This document shows, piece by piece, positions 1 through 9,286 of a stretch of DNA of 64,000 bases. The stretch covers positions 149,287 through 213,286 of the forward strand of contig NZ_JAAZQJ010000005.1 in assembly GCF_012275375.1 (NCBI RefSeq), read 5' to 3'. The notes below the pieces were generated by a model. That model was not told the DNA's origin, ran no database searches, and was given only the letters and a program-made list of their open reading frames with translations. The stretch is from Dyella sp. SG609 (lineage in GTDB: Bacteria; Pseudomonadota; Gammaproteobacteria; Xanthomonadales; Rhodanobacteraceae). Made by a program: the position numbers and the translations under genes. The stretch's first letter is position 1. Each line of letters opens with the position of its first letter.

Positions 1-1
1 C

Positions 2-2728
2 AACCTGGCCGAGGACACCCGCCACGACTTCACCGGCGCCCTGCGCCGCCTGGTCGGCCGCGCGGGCGAGCCGGCGATCCGCCTGGCCGTGCGCCAGGCC
101 ATGCGCATCATGGGCCACCAGTTCGTGATGGGCCGCACCATCAACGAGGCGCTGGACCGCTGCGCGCAGAAGGAATACGCGGTCTACCGCTATTCCTACG
201 ACATGCTCGGCGAATCGGCGCTCACCAGCGAGACCGCCGAGCGCTATCAGCAGGACTACCGCAACGCCATCGCCGCCATCGGCGCGCGCGGCCCGTTTGC
301 CAACCACACCGACGCGCCGTCGATCTCGGTCAAGCTCTCGGCCCTGCATCCGCGCTACGAAGTGGCCAAGCGCGAGCTGGCCCGCCGGGACCTCACCGCC
401 AAGCTGCTGGAACTCTCCCAGCTGGCCATGAAGCACGGCATCGCGCTGTCGGTGGACGCCGAAGAAGCCGACCGCCTGGAACTGTCGCTGGACATCCTCG
501 GCGACGTCTTCGCGCATCCCTCGCTGGCCGGCTGGAACGGTCTCGGCATCGTGGTGCAGGCCTACTCCAAGCGCACCCCGTTCGTGATCGACTGGCTGAT
601 CGAGACCGCCCGCGGCTCCGGCCGCCGCTGGTACGTGCGCCTGGTCAAGGGCGCCTACTGGGACGCCGAGGTGAAGCGCGCGCAGGAGAACGGCCTGCCG
701 GGCTATCCGGTGTATACGCGCAAGCCCAATACGGACGTGTCGTACCTGGCCTGCGCGCGCAAGCTGTTCGATGCCGGCGTGGAACTGATCTATCCGCAGT
801 TCGCCACGCACAACGCGCACAGCATCGCCGCCATCCATCACCTGTCCAAGGGCCGCCCGTACGAGTACCAGCGCCTGCACGGCATGGGCACCGATCTGTA
901 TGCCGAAGTGATCGGTGCACAGAACCTCAACGTGCCCTGCCGCGTCTACGCGCCGGTCGGCACCCACGAGGACCTGCTGCCCTACCTGGTGCGCCGCCTG
1001 CTGGAGAACGGCGCCAACACCAGCTTCGTCAACCGCGTGGTGGACGAAAGCCTGCCGGTGCGCGAGCTGGTGGCCGATCCCTGCGAAACGGTGCGCTCGT
1101 TCGCATCCATTCCCCACCCGCGCATTCCGCTGCCGGTGAATCTTTACGGTGAACTTCGGAAGAATTCCATGGGCGTCAACTTCTCCAACGACAACGAACT
1201 GAAGGCCCTGGCCGAGACGGTCAACGCCAAGTCGGGCCCGTGGACCGCCGCGCCGCTGGTCCCGGGCGCCACCAGCGCCGGCCCCACCGTGCAGGTGACC
1301 AACCCGGCCGACCGCCGCCAGGTGGTGGGCAGCTACGTCAGCGCCGACAGCGCCACGGTGGAGAAGGCCCTGGCCAATGCCGTCGCCGCGCAGCACGGCT
1401 GGGACCGCCTGCCGGCCGCCAGCCGCGCCGCCATCCTGGAGCACGCCGCCGAGCAGCTCGAAGCGCGCCGCGGCGAGTTCATCGCCCTGTGCGTGCGCGA
1501 AGCCGGCAAGGGCCTGCCCGACGCCATCGCCGAAATCCGCGAGGCCGCCGACTTCCTGCGCTACTACGCCACCATGGCGCGCCGCTACTTCGGCCAGCCC
1601 GAGCAGCTGCCCGGCCCCACCGGCGAAAGCAACCAGCTGTTCTTGAACGGCCGCGGCGTATTCGTCTGCATCAGCCCGTGGAACTTCCCGCTGGCCATCT
1701 TCCTGGGCCAGGTCGCCGCCGCGCTCGCCGCCGGCAACAGCGTGATCGCCAAGCCCGCCGAGCAGACCAGCCTGATCGGCCATGCCGCCGTGCAGCTGCT
1801 GCACGAAGCCGGCGTGCCGGCCGACGTGCTGCAGTACCTGCCGGGCGACGGCGCCACCGTCGGCGCCGCGCTCACCCGCGACCCGCGCGTGGCCGGCGTG
1901 GCCTTCACCGGTTCCACCGAAACCGCCTGGGCGATCAACCGCGCCCTGGCCGCGCGCAACGCGCCGATCGCCGCGCTGATCGCCGAGACCGGCGGCCAGA
2001 ACGCGATGATCGCCGACTCCTCCGCTCTGCCCGAGCAGATCGTCAAGGACGCCATCTCCTCCGCCTTCCAGTCCGCCGGCCAGCGCTGCTCCGCCGCGCG
2101 CGTGCTCTACGTGCAGGAAGACATCGCCGACAAGGTCTGCGCCATGCTGGCCGGCGCCATGGCCGAGCTGAAGGTGGGCGACCCCTCGCAGCTTTCCACC
2201 GACGTGGGCCCGGTGATCGACGAGGACGCCAAGAAGATTTTGGTCGACCACGCCGCGCGCATGGACAAGGAAGCGAAGAAGATCGGCGAAGTCGCGCTCG
2301 ACCCCGCCACCACCGCCAACGGCACCTTCTTCGCCCCGCGCGCCTATGAAATCCCCGGCCTGGCCACGCTCACCCGCGAAATCTTCGGCCCCGTGCTGCA
2401 CGTGATCCGCTGGAAGGGCAGCGAGCTGGACAAGGTGGTCGACCAGATCAACGCCACCGGCTACGGCCTCACCCTGGGCATCCACAGCCGCATCGACGAC
2501 ACCGTGGAGTTCATCCAGAGCCGCGCCCGCGTCGGCAACTGCTACGTCAACCGCAACCAGATCGGCGCGGTGGTCGGCGTGCAGCCCTTCGGCGGCGAAG
2601 GCCTGTCCGGCACCGGCCCGAAGGCCGGCGGCCCGCACTACCTGTTCCGCTTCGCGGGCGAGCGCACGCTCACCATCAACACCACGGCGGCGGGCGGCAA
2701 TGCGTCGCTGCTGACGATCGGCGAGTAA
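2..2728 (+). CDS. putA: Bifunctional proline dehydrogenase / P5C dehydrogenase PutA, 5'-truncated by window edge
   Basis: The frame is open from base 2, so the true start lies left of the window; about 908 residues are visible. PutA oxidises proline to pyrroline-5-carboxylate with FAD, then to glutamate with NAD, at the inner membrane. The flavin half shows RLVKGAYWD, the YPQFATHNAHS stretch and EYQRLHGMG. The ALDH half shows SPWNFPLAIF, FTGSTE, the catalytic Glu in ETGGQNAM (near base 1990) and the catalytic Cys in GQRCSAAR (near base 2085). It ends soon after PFGGEGLSGTGPKAGG, so it is the short PutA type without the long extra C-terminal domain of the E. coli protein. Whether it has an N-terminal ribbon-helix-helix DNA-binding domain cannot be seen. 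No other proline gene is adjacent. Confidence 0.96.
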   Translation, partial: NLAEDTRHDFTGALRRLVGRAGEPAIRLAVRQAMRIMGHQFVMGRTINEALDRCAQKEYAVYRYSYDMLGESALTSETAERYQQDYRNAIAAIGARGPFANHTDAPSISVKLSALHPRYEVAKRELARRDLTAKLLELSQLAMKHGIALSVDAEEADRLELSLDILGDVFAHPSLAGWNGLGIVVQAYSKRTPFVIDWLIETARGSGRRWYVRLVKGAYWDAEVKRAQENGLPGYPVYTRKPNTDVSYLACARKLFDAGVELIYPQFATHNAHSIAAIHHLSKGRPYEYQRLHGMGTDLYAEVIGAQNLNVPCRVYAPVGTHEDLLPYLVRRLLENGANTSFVNRVVDESLPVRELVADPCETVRSFASIPHPRIPLPVNLYGELRKNSMGVNFSNDNELKALAETVNAKSGPWTAAPLVPGATSAGPTVQVTNPADRRQVVGSYVSADSATVEKALANAVAAQHGWDRLPAASRAAILEHAAEQLEARRGEFIALCVREAGKGLPDAIAEIREAADFLRYYATMARRYFGQPEQLPGPTGESNQLFLNGRGVFVCISPWNFPLAIFLGQVAAALAAGNSVIAKPAEQTSLIGHAAVQLLHEAGVPADVLQYLPGDGATVGAALTRDPRVAGVAFTGSTETAWAINRALAARNAPIAALIAETGGQNAMIADSSALPEQIVKDAISSAFQSAGQRCSAARVLYVQEDIADKVCAMLAGAMAELKVGDPSQLSTDVGPVIDEDAKKILVDHAARMDKEAKKIGEVALDPATTANGTFFAPRAYEIPGLATLTREIFGPVLHVIRWKGSELDKVVDQINATGYGLTLGIHSRIDDTVEFIQSRARVGNCYVNRNQIGAVVGVQPFGGEGLSGTGPKAGGPHYLFRFAGERTLTINTTAAGGNASLLTIGE

Positions 2729-2740
2729 CACATGCGATGG

Positions 2741-2762
2741 CCTGACGCAGGGATGCGTCAGG
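2741..2762. terminator. Hairpin between convergent putA and the unknown gene
   Basis: Perfect 9-bp inverted repeat (CCTGACGCA / TGCGTCAGG) with a 4-nt GGGA loop. It lies 13 nt after the putA stop and overlaps the stop codon of the convergent gene. No U-tract follows, so it is terminator-like rather than a canonical intrinsic terminator. Confidence 0.4.
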
Positions 2763-4134
2763 TGTCGTCGTCGCTGCTGTCGGAGAAATGCGGGTCCTTG
2801 CCAGGATAGAAGCCCGCCGGCGGACGGGCTCGGGTAAAGCTCCCCTTGCCCAGGGCACGCCGCGCGGTATTCGGAGTTTCCGCCATCAGAAAACGCGGCG
2901 GTTGCCGCTCGTCGCCCACGAAGCCTTCGTGGAACGACAAGTCGCCGGCTTCCACCGCGCGCAGCACGGAACGCCCGTGCTTGCTCGAACCGCCCACGCG
3001 CTCCGGCTCCGAGATCGTCATGATCGCCATGAACTTGGCGGCTGCATTCGACTGCCGTCCATCGGCGATCGCTCCGTCAGCCGGCCGCTTGCCGGTCTTG
3101 ATCGCACCCAGCAGTTCGCGCGCCACCGCCTGCTCTCGCGCCTTGCGCCCGCCCGCGGCCGTATCGCCGACGAAGGCGTCGACCAGCTCCGAATATTTAT
3201 GGCCCACCGAGGCGTTGCCATAATCCTCCTTGGTCGTGCTGATCTTCGGCCCGCGGTCGCGCGTCGGAAACTTGGAAAGGGTGACCGGGCCATAGGGCGT
3301 GTCCACGGAAACGGACGCCTTGTTCTCACTGTTGCGCCACGCCCTGCGCATGTTGCGTGCCTGGCGCTCGAACGCGTGCACGGATTTGCCGATCGTCCCG
3401 GCGCCGGCGCGGGCCTCATCGCGTTCCGCGGCGTTCCGATAACGCCCACCGGTGCTGCGCGGCGCGAAAGTGGCCACCACCGGATCGAGCGGACGCTTGG
3501 GCAGCTTGCGCCGCGTAGCCGGCAGCTTTGCCGCCGGCGGCACGCCGCCGTCAGCGGCGGCCGCCGGCTTCCTCGACCCAGCCCGCCAAGGGGACAGCTT
3601 CCTGGCAACCTTCTTGGTGGCCTTCTTGCTCGCCGCCGCCATGCTCGAATTGACCGTCGGCACCATGGTCGATGCCTTCTTGGTCGTCGGCAGCATCAAG
3701 GACAGCTCGTCCGGCTTGCGCTTGACCACCGACGCCGCCGGCGTCGATGAACTGGACGAGGACGCCGGCTGCGCGGCGGTCGGCTTGCGCGGAATCTTGC
3801 GGGTGAACATCGGCTTTGCGGCTGCAACTGCGCCCGGCGGCGTTGCGGCTGCCGTTGCCGTTACCGGTGCGAGGGTTGGCTTTGCCGCCGGCGGGCTGTG
3901 GAGCTTCGTGATCGTTTGCGCCGCCGCGGCCCGCGTTGCCGCCGCCGACGCGGATACCTTGGCCATCGGCTTCACGGCGACCGGCGGCGCCAGCACCGCC
4001 GGCTTCCTCACCCCGCTCTTCAAAGGGCCGAGCTTGACCAACTCGGACTTTCTAGCCCAGTCCGGAGCCGCGCGCAGGCCTCCCTTCTGCATGGACGAAA
4101 GCGCCTTGCCCTGCCGATCGACGCGCTTGCCCAA
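2758..4134 (-). CDS. Unidentified protein with Ala/Pro/Lys-rich N-terminal half and a compact C-terminal domain
   Basis: 458 residues. A TTG start at 4134 is chosen because AGGGAGGA sits 6 nt upstream. Roughly residues 30-220 are low complexity (Ala, Pro, Lys, Thr with KKATKK- and RKLPKRP-like patches), resembling disordered histone-H1-like tails. From about residue 230 the composition becomes normal: a basic helical stretch (SVHAFERQARNMRRAWR), then a likely folded domain with YSELVDAFVG, AVARELLGAIKTGKRP, AAKFMAIMTISEPERVGG and LSFHEGFVGDE, and an acidic tail SDSSDDDT. There is no signal peptide or membrane segment. I do not recognise the C-terminal domain; a nucleoid-binding protein or a secreted effector with a disordered N-terminus are both possible. 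It stands alone, convergent with putA. Confidence 0.8.
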   Translation of the reverse strand: MGKRVDRQGKALSSMQKGGLRAAPDWARKSELVKLGPLKSGVRKPAVLAPPVAVKPMAKVSASAAATRAAAAQTITKLHSPPAAKPTLAPVTATAAATPPGAVAAAKPMFTRKIPRKPTAAQPASSSSSSTPAASVVKRKPDELSLMLPTTKKASTMVPTVNSSMAAASKKATKKVARKLSPWRAGSRKPAAAADGGVPPAAKLPATRRKLPKRPLDPVVATFAPRSTGGRYRNAAERDEARAGAGTIGKSVHAFERQARNMRRAWRNSENKASVSVDTPYGPVTLSKFPTRDRGPKISTTKEDYGNASVGHKYSELVDAFVGDTAAGGRKAREQAVARELLGAIKTGKRPADGAIADGRQSNAAAKFMAIMTISEPERVGGSSKHGRSVLRAVEAGDLSFHEGFVGDERQPPRFLMAETPNTARRALGKGSFTRARPPAGFYPGKDPHFSDSSDDDT

Positions 4135-4200
4135 GACGCTTCCTCCCTGATGCGCGATGCAGTTGTCAGCGTGTCTTCAAACGCGGATCGCGCGCGCTCG

Positions 4201-5016
4201 TCAATAAGGCGCCTGCTCAATCAAAGCATGTTCCGCCGCGCACTGCCCGCCGTCCACCGGTGTGCCCGCCGCACGCAACGCCGCCAGTTCTTCCCGCGCC
4301 GCCACCATATCCGCCTGAAACGCCGGCTCCGCATGCAGCCGCGCCACGATGGCCGAGCCATTGATCTGGCCGGCCTGGATCGCGCTCAAGTTATGCGCCC
4401 CGCACACCACGCGGCTGTCCGCGAAGGAGCGGGCGCGCAGCAGCACGTCGTTGGCGCGGTCCGGCGCCAGCTCGGTGAGAATCAGGCCCACCGTCCAGCC
4501 CCAGGTGGCATGCCCGGACGGATAGTCGAAGCTGCGGCGCAGGCGGTCCTTGGATTGGCAGACGGCGCCTTCGTCGATCAGGAACGGGCGCTGGCGCTGG
4601 TTGGCTTGCTTGGCCGGGTCGGTGACGCGGACGCCATCCTCGTCCACCCGCTTGAGCAAGGCAGCCAGACGCGGCAGGCGCGCGGGGTCCATCGTCACGC
4701 CCATCGCGCAGCTGAAGTCGCGCAGCATGTCGGGCACTTCGAGGTTGACGTCGCTGGTGGCCAACGCCCAGCGCGGCGTGCCTTCCAGCTTGCGGGTGTC
4801 GCGGAATACCTGGCGGTCCGCCTCGTAGCGCGCGGAGCCGGCTTTCGGCGCGGCGGGCAGCACCTCGGCCATGTGCAGGGCGGCAGGGTCGGCGAGATAG
4901 CCCTTTGCTGCTTGCGCGGCAGGCATGGGGGTCTTCGCGGCGGGCGCGGCGCAACCGGCCAGCGCGGCGGCGAACAGCCACGCGGCGTGGCGGGCATGGA
5001 AGTGGGACGGGCGCAT
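4201..5016 (-). CDS. Class A (PhoN/PAP2-type) acid phosphatase, predicted lipoprotein
   Basis: 271 residues from the ATG at 5016, preceded by GGAG; the longer upstream reading lacks a signal peptide. The N-terminus ends in a lipobox (LFAAALAGC), so it is probably lipidated. The class A signature is present in order: KQANQRQRP, YPSGH (His169) and SRVVCGAHNLSA (His208). This family hydrolyses phosphomonoesters in the periplasm through a phospho-His intermediate. The position four residues after His208, normally Asp (HxxxD) in this family, is Ala212. The protein may have altered activity or belong to a variant subgroup. It is divergent from the AraC-type gene across about 170 bases. Confidence 0.88.
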   Translation of the reverse strand: MRPSHFHARHAAWLFAAALAGCAAPAAKTPMPAAQAAKGYLADPAALHMAEVLPAAPKAGSARYEADRQVFRDTRKLEGTPRWALATSDVNLEVPDMLRDFSCAMGVTMDPARLPRLAALLKRVDEDGVRVTDPAKQANQRQRPFLIDEGAVCQSKDRLRRSFDYPSGHATWGWTVGLILTELAPDRANDVLLRARSFADSRVVCGAHNLSAIQAGQINGSAIVARLHAEPAFQADMVAAREELAALRAAGTPVDGGQCAAEHALIEQAPY

Positions 5017-5185
5017 GCTCGGCTCCGGCAGGGGCAAGCGCCCATCACACAGCGGTTCTTGTCCCATCACAATAGGCAGGCGGGCCAAAGGTTTGTGCAT
5101 CGCGCAAGCACCGGCCTGCCGTGCGTGCTATAGAAACGCCTTCCGCGCCGGCCGCCGCCGGCAACCGTGGGGAGCACGAGGCACG

Positions 5186-6271
5186 ATGGCACGTCCCGCC
5201 ACCCTGGCCGGCCTGGCGCCGTCCGCGGCGCATCCGCTGCTGGCGGACGACCCGCGCTACACGGCCGCCGAGTTCCCGCCGAACAAGCTGCTTTACCTGG
5301 CCCAGATGGCCGACGCCCTGGGCGTGGACAGCCGTCCCTGGTTCGCCGGCCTGGCGCTCAGCCGCACCCAGATCGCCGACCCCGCGCTGCGCGTTTCCTA
5401 CCGCCAGGCCAGCCTGTTCGCGCGCCGCGCCCTCCAGGCGCTGGACGTGCCCGACGCCGGCCTGCGCATCGGCCGCGAAGGCACCATCGGCGGCTTCGGC
5501 CTGTTGGGCCTTGCCATGATGACCTCGCGCACGCTGGGCGACGCCATGCTCGCCGGCATCGCCCACCACAAGATCTGCGGCTGCCTGCTGGAACTCAACT
5601 TCGAGCAGCTCAGCGAGCGCGAAGTGGCGCTGGTGGCGTGGCCGCGCTTCGGCGACACCGAATTGCTGCCGTTCTTCTGCGAGGAACTGTTCGCCAGCTG
5701 CCTGATGATTGCGCGCGAACTGGTCGGCCCCGAGTTGCGCCCGGTGCGCGCGGAGTTCGGCTATCCGCGCCCGGCGTACGCGCGCGCGTACGAAGAACTG
5801 TTCGAATGCGAAGTGCGCTTCGGCACGCCGCAATGCCGCCTGCTGATCGGCACGCCGTGGTTGGCGCGCCCGCTGCCCGGCCACAATCCGCTCACCGCGA
5901 AGCAGGCGCTCGCGCTGTGCGCGCAGCAGCTGACGCCCGATGGCGGCGAGCCGCACCAGGAAATCGTCGCCGCGGTGGAACGCCTGCTGCGCAGCCGCCT
6001 GCGCCAGCAGCCACGTTTGCTGGACGTAGCGCGCACGCTCAACCTCAGCGAACGCTCGCTGCGCCGCAAGCTGGCCGAGAGCGGCCGCATCTTCCGCGAG
6101 ATCCACGACCGCGTGCGCGCCGAACGCGCACTGGAACTGCTGCGCGCCGGCCAGTTGAGCGTGGCGGAGATCGGTTCGGAAATCGGCTTCAGCGACCCGC
6201 GCGAATTCAGGCGTGCGTTTAAACGCTGGACCGGCATGCCGCCGCAGAACGCACGCCACGCCGGCGACTGA
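5186..6271 (+). CDS. AraC-family transcriptional regulator with arabinose-binding-like N-terminal domain
   Basis: 361 residues from the ATG at 5186, with GGGGAG about 12 nt upstream; the longer open frame to 4925 overlaps the divergent phosphatase gene and looks spurious. The first 200 or so residues match the layout of the OruR/Arabinose_bd-type sensor domain (GGFGLLGLAMMTSRTLGDAM, helical). The last 100 residues are a two-HTH AraC domain (LLDVARTLNLSERSLRRKLAESG, then LSVAEIGSEIGFSDPREFRRAFKRWTGMPP). It is a cytoplasmic DNA-binding regulator with unknown ligand. Targets cannot be told from position; the divergent phosphatase gene is the first candidate. Confidence 0.9.
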   Translation: MARPATLAGLAPSAAHPLLADDPRYTAAEFPPNKLLYLAQMADALGVDSRPWFAGLALSRTQIADPALRVSYRQASLFARRALQALDVPDAGLRIGREGTIGGFGLLGLAMMTSRTLGDAMLAGIAHHKICGCLLELNFEQLSEREVALVAWPRFGDTELLPFFCEELFASCLMIARELVGPELRPVRAEFGYPRPAYARAYEELFECEVRFGTPQCRLLIGTPWLARPLPGHNPLTAKQALALCAQQLTPDGGEPHQEIVAAVERLLRSRLRQQPRLLDVARTLNLSERSLRRKLAESGRIFREIHDRVRAERALELLRAGQLSVAEIGSEIGFSDPREFRRAFKRWTGMPPQNARHAGD

Positions 6272-6477
6272 GCTGCGCGGGGGGGCAAGCCGGACAAGTG
6301 CGGGGGGCAATGCAGCCGACCTGCCCGGTTTTCACGCAATCTTGCTTGTGGCGTGCCGCCGCAAGGCGTCTGCTCCGTCGATCGGGCCAGGGGAGCATGG
6401 CCCGTACCGGTGAACCACCGGGCATTACGCGATCGTGACCCACGTATCTCGTGCCGATTGGATTCGGAGGAGCCGAC

Positions 6478-7932
6478 ATGTCCCTACGCCGCACATCCTT
6501 GGCTGCCCTGCTGGGCGGCTTTCTGCTTTGCAATGCCGCGCCCGTGCTGCACGCCGAAGAAGGCGATTACACGCCGCTGCAGGTGCTGCTCAATCTGATC
6601 AGCCCGCCGAAGGCCGATCATCCGGTGACGCCGGATCAGCGATTGGGGCCTTACCCGTTATTGAGCAACCCGGCGGGTTTTGCCGATGGCTTCAAGCCCG
6701 GTGCTTTTGATCAATGGCAGACCATTCAACTGGCGCCGGAAACCGGGGCGATCTGCGGCAATGGTTCGCCGTATAAATTCTTCCTGCTGCGCAGTGCGCA
6801 GACCACCAATACCGTGGTCTATATGGAAGGCGGCGGCGCATGCTGGGATTACGGCAGTTGCACCGGCCAGTCGGGTATTCGCGGTGCGCGCAACCCTAAT
6901 GGCATTCCCGATAACTACATGACCATCAATAACCCGGGCGCGCTGCTGGTCAGCCCGTTCGTGGGGCGGCTCAATCTGCTGGATCTGGTGAATCTGCTCA
7001 ATGGCGAGTCGCCGCAATTGCAGCCATTGAAGACGCAGCAGTGGAATATCGTCTATGCGCCGTATTGCACCGGCGACATCTATTCGGGCGACCGGGTGGC
7101 GGTGTATCCGGATCCGAGCGGGCAGCATGAGCCGTTGATCTGGCATCACAACGGCCTGCGCAATGAGCGCGCGATGCTGGCGTGGCTGAAGGATCATTTG
7201 CCGCGGCCCGGCCAGATGCTTTCCACCGGTTGCAGCGCTGGCGGCACCGGCAGCCTTACCAACTATGCGGCACGCCGCAAGGATATGGGTTCGCCGCGTT
7301 CGTTCCTGCTCGATGATTCCGGGCCGATCTTCTCGGCACCGGCGGGCGGCAGTTCGACGGAGTATCCGTCCGCGCCGCTGTTCGCGCAGATCCGCCAGGC
7401 CTGGGGCCTGGATGCAGCGAACGGGCCGCTGAATACTCTGCAGCATTACCTGCCCACGTTCGATCGCAGCGATATGGGCAGCATCTATCCCGCGCTGTCC
7501 GCGGAGTTTCCGAACGACCGCCTGGGCCATACGCATTTCTGGCAAGACCTCAATTACTCCAGCTATTCGTATGAGCGCTTCTATCCGGAAATCGCCAATG
7601 CGCCGGACGAGGCAACCAAGGAGCGGCTGATTCACCAGCTGTGGGCGATCGACACCAGCCGGCTGCGCCAGACCACCGATGGCCTGAATAACTTCGGCGG
7701 TTATTTCCCGCAGTATCGCTCGCTCAACGAGAGCCACTGCACCACCATCGTGGATCTGCGCAATGGCGATATCCAGGATCAGCATCTGGAGCTGATCGAC
7801 TTTATCAACAACGTGCTGGATGGACAGGGGCGCGTACTGCACGCCTCGGAGGCCAGCGATGCGGCGGACCGGGCGAAGCCGGTGAATCCGCTGTATGTGC
7901 TGGTGAATCAGTTGCTCAGTAACGGGTTGTGA
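6478..7932 (+). CDS. Exported pectinacetylesterase-like (Notum-type) hydrolase
   Basis: 484 residues from the ATG at 6478, with GGAGGA 6 nt upstream. A Sec signal peptide ends near VLHAEEG. Family hallmarks are the oxyanion-type VVYMEGGGACWDYGSC, YCTGDIYSGD, and the nucleophile elbow GCSAGGTGS with Ser253. His420 in NESHCTTI is a plausible catalytic His. Plant pectinacetylesterases and Notum deacylases share this fold, and bacterial members are poorly characterised. The substrate is therefore open: polysaccharide acetyl ester or lipid. The next gene starts 10 nt after the stop and very likely forms an operon with it. Being exported, it could be a T2SS client (inference). Confidence 0.85.
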   Translation: MSLRRTSLAALLGGFLLCNAAPVLHAEEGDYTPLQVLLNLISPPKADHPVTPDQRLGPYPLLSNPAGFADGFKPGAFDQWQTIQLAPETGAICGNGSPYKFFLLRSAQTTNTVVYMEGGGACWDYGSCTGQSGIRGARNPNGIPDNYMTINNPGALLVSPFVGRLNLLDLVNLLNGESPQLQPLKTQQWNIVYAPYCTGDIYSGDRVAVYPDPSGQHEPLIWHHNGLRNERAMLAWLKDHLPRPGQMLSTGCSAGGTGSLTNYAARRKDMGSPRSFLLDDSGPIFSAPAGGSSTEYPSAPLFAQIRQAWGLDAANGPLNTLQHYLPTFDRSDMGSIYPALSAEFPNDRLGHTHFWQDLNYSSYSYERFYPEIANAPDEATKERLIHQLWAIDTSRLRQTTDGLNNFGGYFPQYRSLNESHCTTIVDLRNGDIQDQHLELIDFINNVLDGQGRVLHASEASDAADRAKPVNPLYVLVNQLLSNGL

Positions 7933-7942
7933 GGTGAGACGG

Positions 7943-8542
7943 ATGAAACCTGTGGTTGCCGTTGTGGCTGTGTGTGGCCTCGGCTTGGGCGGGCTTTGGC
8001 TTGCCTGGCCGGGGCCGCATCCGGCGGCACCGGTGCGTGCCGCTGCAACGGTAGCTGCGCCGCCACCGGTGGCGGCGATGGCGGACAGTGCGGTGGTACG
8101 CGAGTATCGGGAACGCGAGCGTTTTGGCGACGACGTGCACGATTTCTTCGCTCGCGCACGTTCGCTGGATCCGGTGGCGCGCCAACGGCAGGCGGACACC
8201 TTGCGTGAGGAGTTGCGCCAGCGCGAGGCGGATCGTTCGATCAGCGCGGGCGAGTCGATGAACCTGCAGATCGCCCTGGTGCGGGTGACGGTGGACGATC
8301 CGCAGGAGCAGGCCGATGCGCTCAACGCGCTGGGCGAGCAGTTCCGCGCACAGGCGGATCAGGCGAACCAGGCGTGGTTGCAGCAGTTGGCGGCCGATGC
8401 GCAATTTCAGCGTTACAAGCAGGATGAACGGCGGATCGTCGAGGCGGTGATGGCGATGCCGGTGATTCCTGGCGGCATGAGTCGCGATGCGTATCTACGT
8501 GAGCAGTTGCAGCAGGCGCGTGAGGCGGCGTATCGAAGATAG
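7943..8542 (+). CDS. Small membrane-anchored helical protein, possible accessory/foldase of the upstream esterase
   Basis: 199 residues from the ATG at 7943, with GAGGTGAG just upstream; the GTG at 7934 is less likely. One N-terminal membrane segment (VVAVVAVCGLGLGGLWLAW) and a Pro/Ala linker are followed by an almost entirely helical, charged periplasmic domain (EYRERERFGDDVHDFFARARSLDP, then repeats rich in Arg, Gln and Glu). Topology and operon position 10 nt after an exported hydrolase resemble lipase-specific foldases (Lif) and phospholipase accessory proteins. I do not see the Lif RxxFDY motif, so function is inferred from context only. Decayed copies of its 3' end occur at 11530-11576 and 12415-12510. 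Confidence 0.7.
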   Translation: MKPVVAVVAVCGLGLGGLWLAWPGPHPAAPVRAAATVAAPPPVAAMADSAVVREYRERERFGDDVHDFFARARSLDPVARQRQADTLREELRQREADRSISAGESMNLQIALVRVTVDDPQEQADALNALGEQFRAQADQANQAWLQQLAADAQFQRYKQDERRIVEAVMAMPVIPGGMSRDAYLREQLQQAREAAYRR

Positions 8543-8573
8543 AACCCACCCAGCTATCGCAGCCCCACAACAC

Positions 8574-8766
8574 CGTCATCCCGGCACAGGCCGGGATCCA
8601 GTAACGGGGCGCTAGATGGAGCGACGTGCTTCAAGGCCGCGCTGTTGACGCTACCGCGACAATCGAGCGCTGTCGCCACTGGATGATTCGCTTCGCTCAC
8701 CCCTTCGGGGCCGCCCTACGGACGTTCTTCGCGCTGCGCGCTCGTCCGGCCTACGCCGGAATGACG
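8574..8766. repeat. Dispersed palindromic repeat, family A, copy 1
   Basis: Begins CGTCATCCCGGCACAGGCC and ends with the near reverse complement GGCCTACGCCGGAATGACG. A second copy lies at 12844-12978. The centre of this copy is longer and different. Confidence 0.75.
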
Positions 8767-8949
8767 GCGCTACAAATCGGATTCTCCCTACAGACAACCC
8801 TAAATTGCTCTGCTAGCGTGTTTGCGTTGCCCGCGCTGTGGTTTCGATGCGCGTCGCGGGCAACCATGGCAGCAATGTCGTGAGAGCGCGGGCCAAGGGT
8901 GGTGAGACACCCCTGACCCGCTAACCATCACCAACCCCAGGAGTTGATC

Positions 8950-9051
8950 ATGGCTAAGCCAGATCATACGTCACTCGCGCGCTCGCTGATCCCCAAGGCG
9001 ACACATCCTCCGACTAATCGGGCCGTCCGCATCTACCGCGGGCACGGTTGA
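8950..9051 (+). CDS. Possible 33-residue small protein
   Basis: AGGAG lies 6 nt before the ATG at 8950; the frame runs 33 codons (MAKPDHTSLARSLIPKA...) to a TGA. It is basic and has no membrane segment or known motif. It lies 235 nt upstream of the 9287 gene. The only support is the ribosome binding site, so it may be chance. Confidence 0.3.
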   Translation: MAKPDHTSLARSLIPKATHPPTNRAVRIYRGHG

Positions 9052-9286
9052 AGAACCGCGGCCTAAGAGTTTTCGCAGGTAATAAATCCTAGCCGCGAAA
9101 CCCGGCGCGTTGCCTCGTGCAACGGCGAAAGCGACCGAAGCCGCAACCCACTTCATCAATCAAGCCGCCCGGCGCCTGCCTTCCAGGCCGTCGGTCAATC
9201 CCGAGTCCGTATGGTCGCGGCACGCCGTGCTGTTCTGGCGACGTGCCGTTCTCGGAACGGGAGCGGCGTATAGCAAGGAGCTGCTT

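Larger units (their letters stand above)
8543..9286. other. Intergenic stretch with palindromic repeat and one possible short ORF
   Basis: Holds a dispersed repeat at 8574-8766, a short ORF with a good ribosome site at 8950-9051, and about 230 bases before the 9287 gene in which I see no supported gene. Just before that gene is a GCGGCGTAT string, also found at the end of the decayed 3' remnants elsewhere in the region. Confidence 0.6.
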
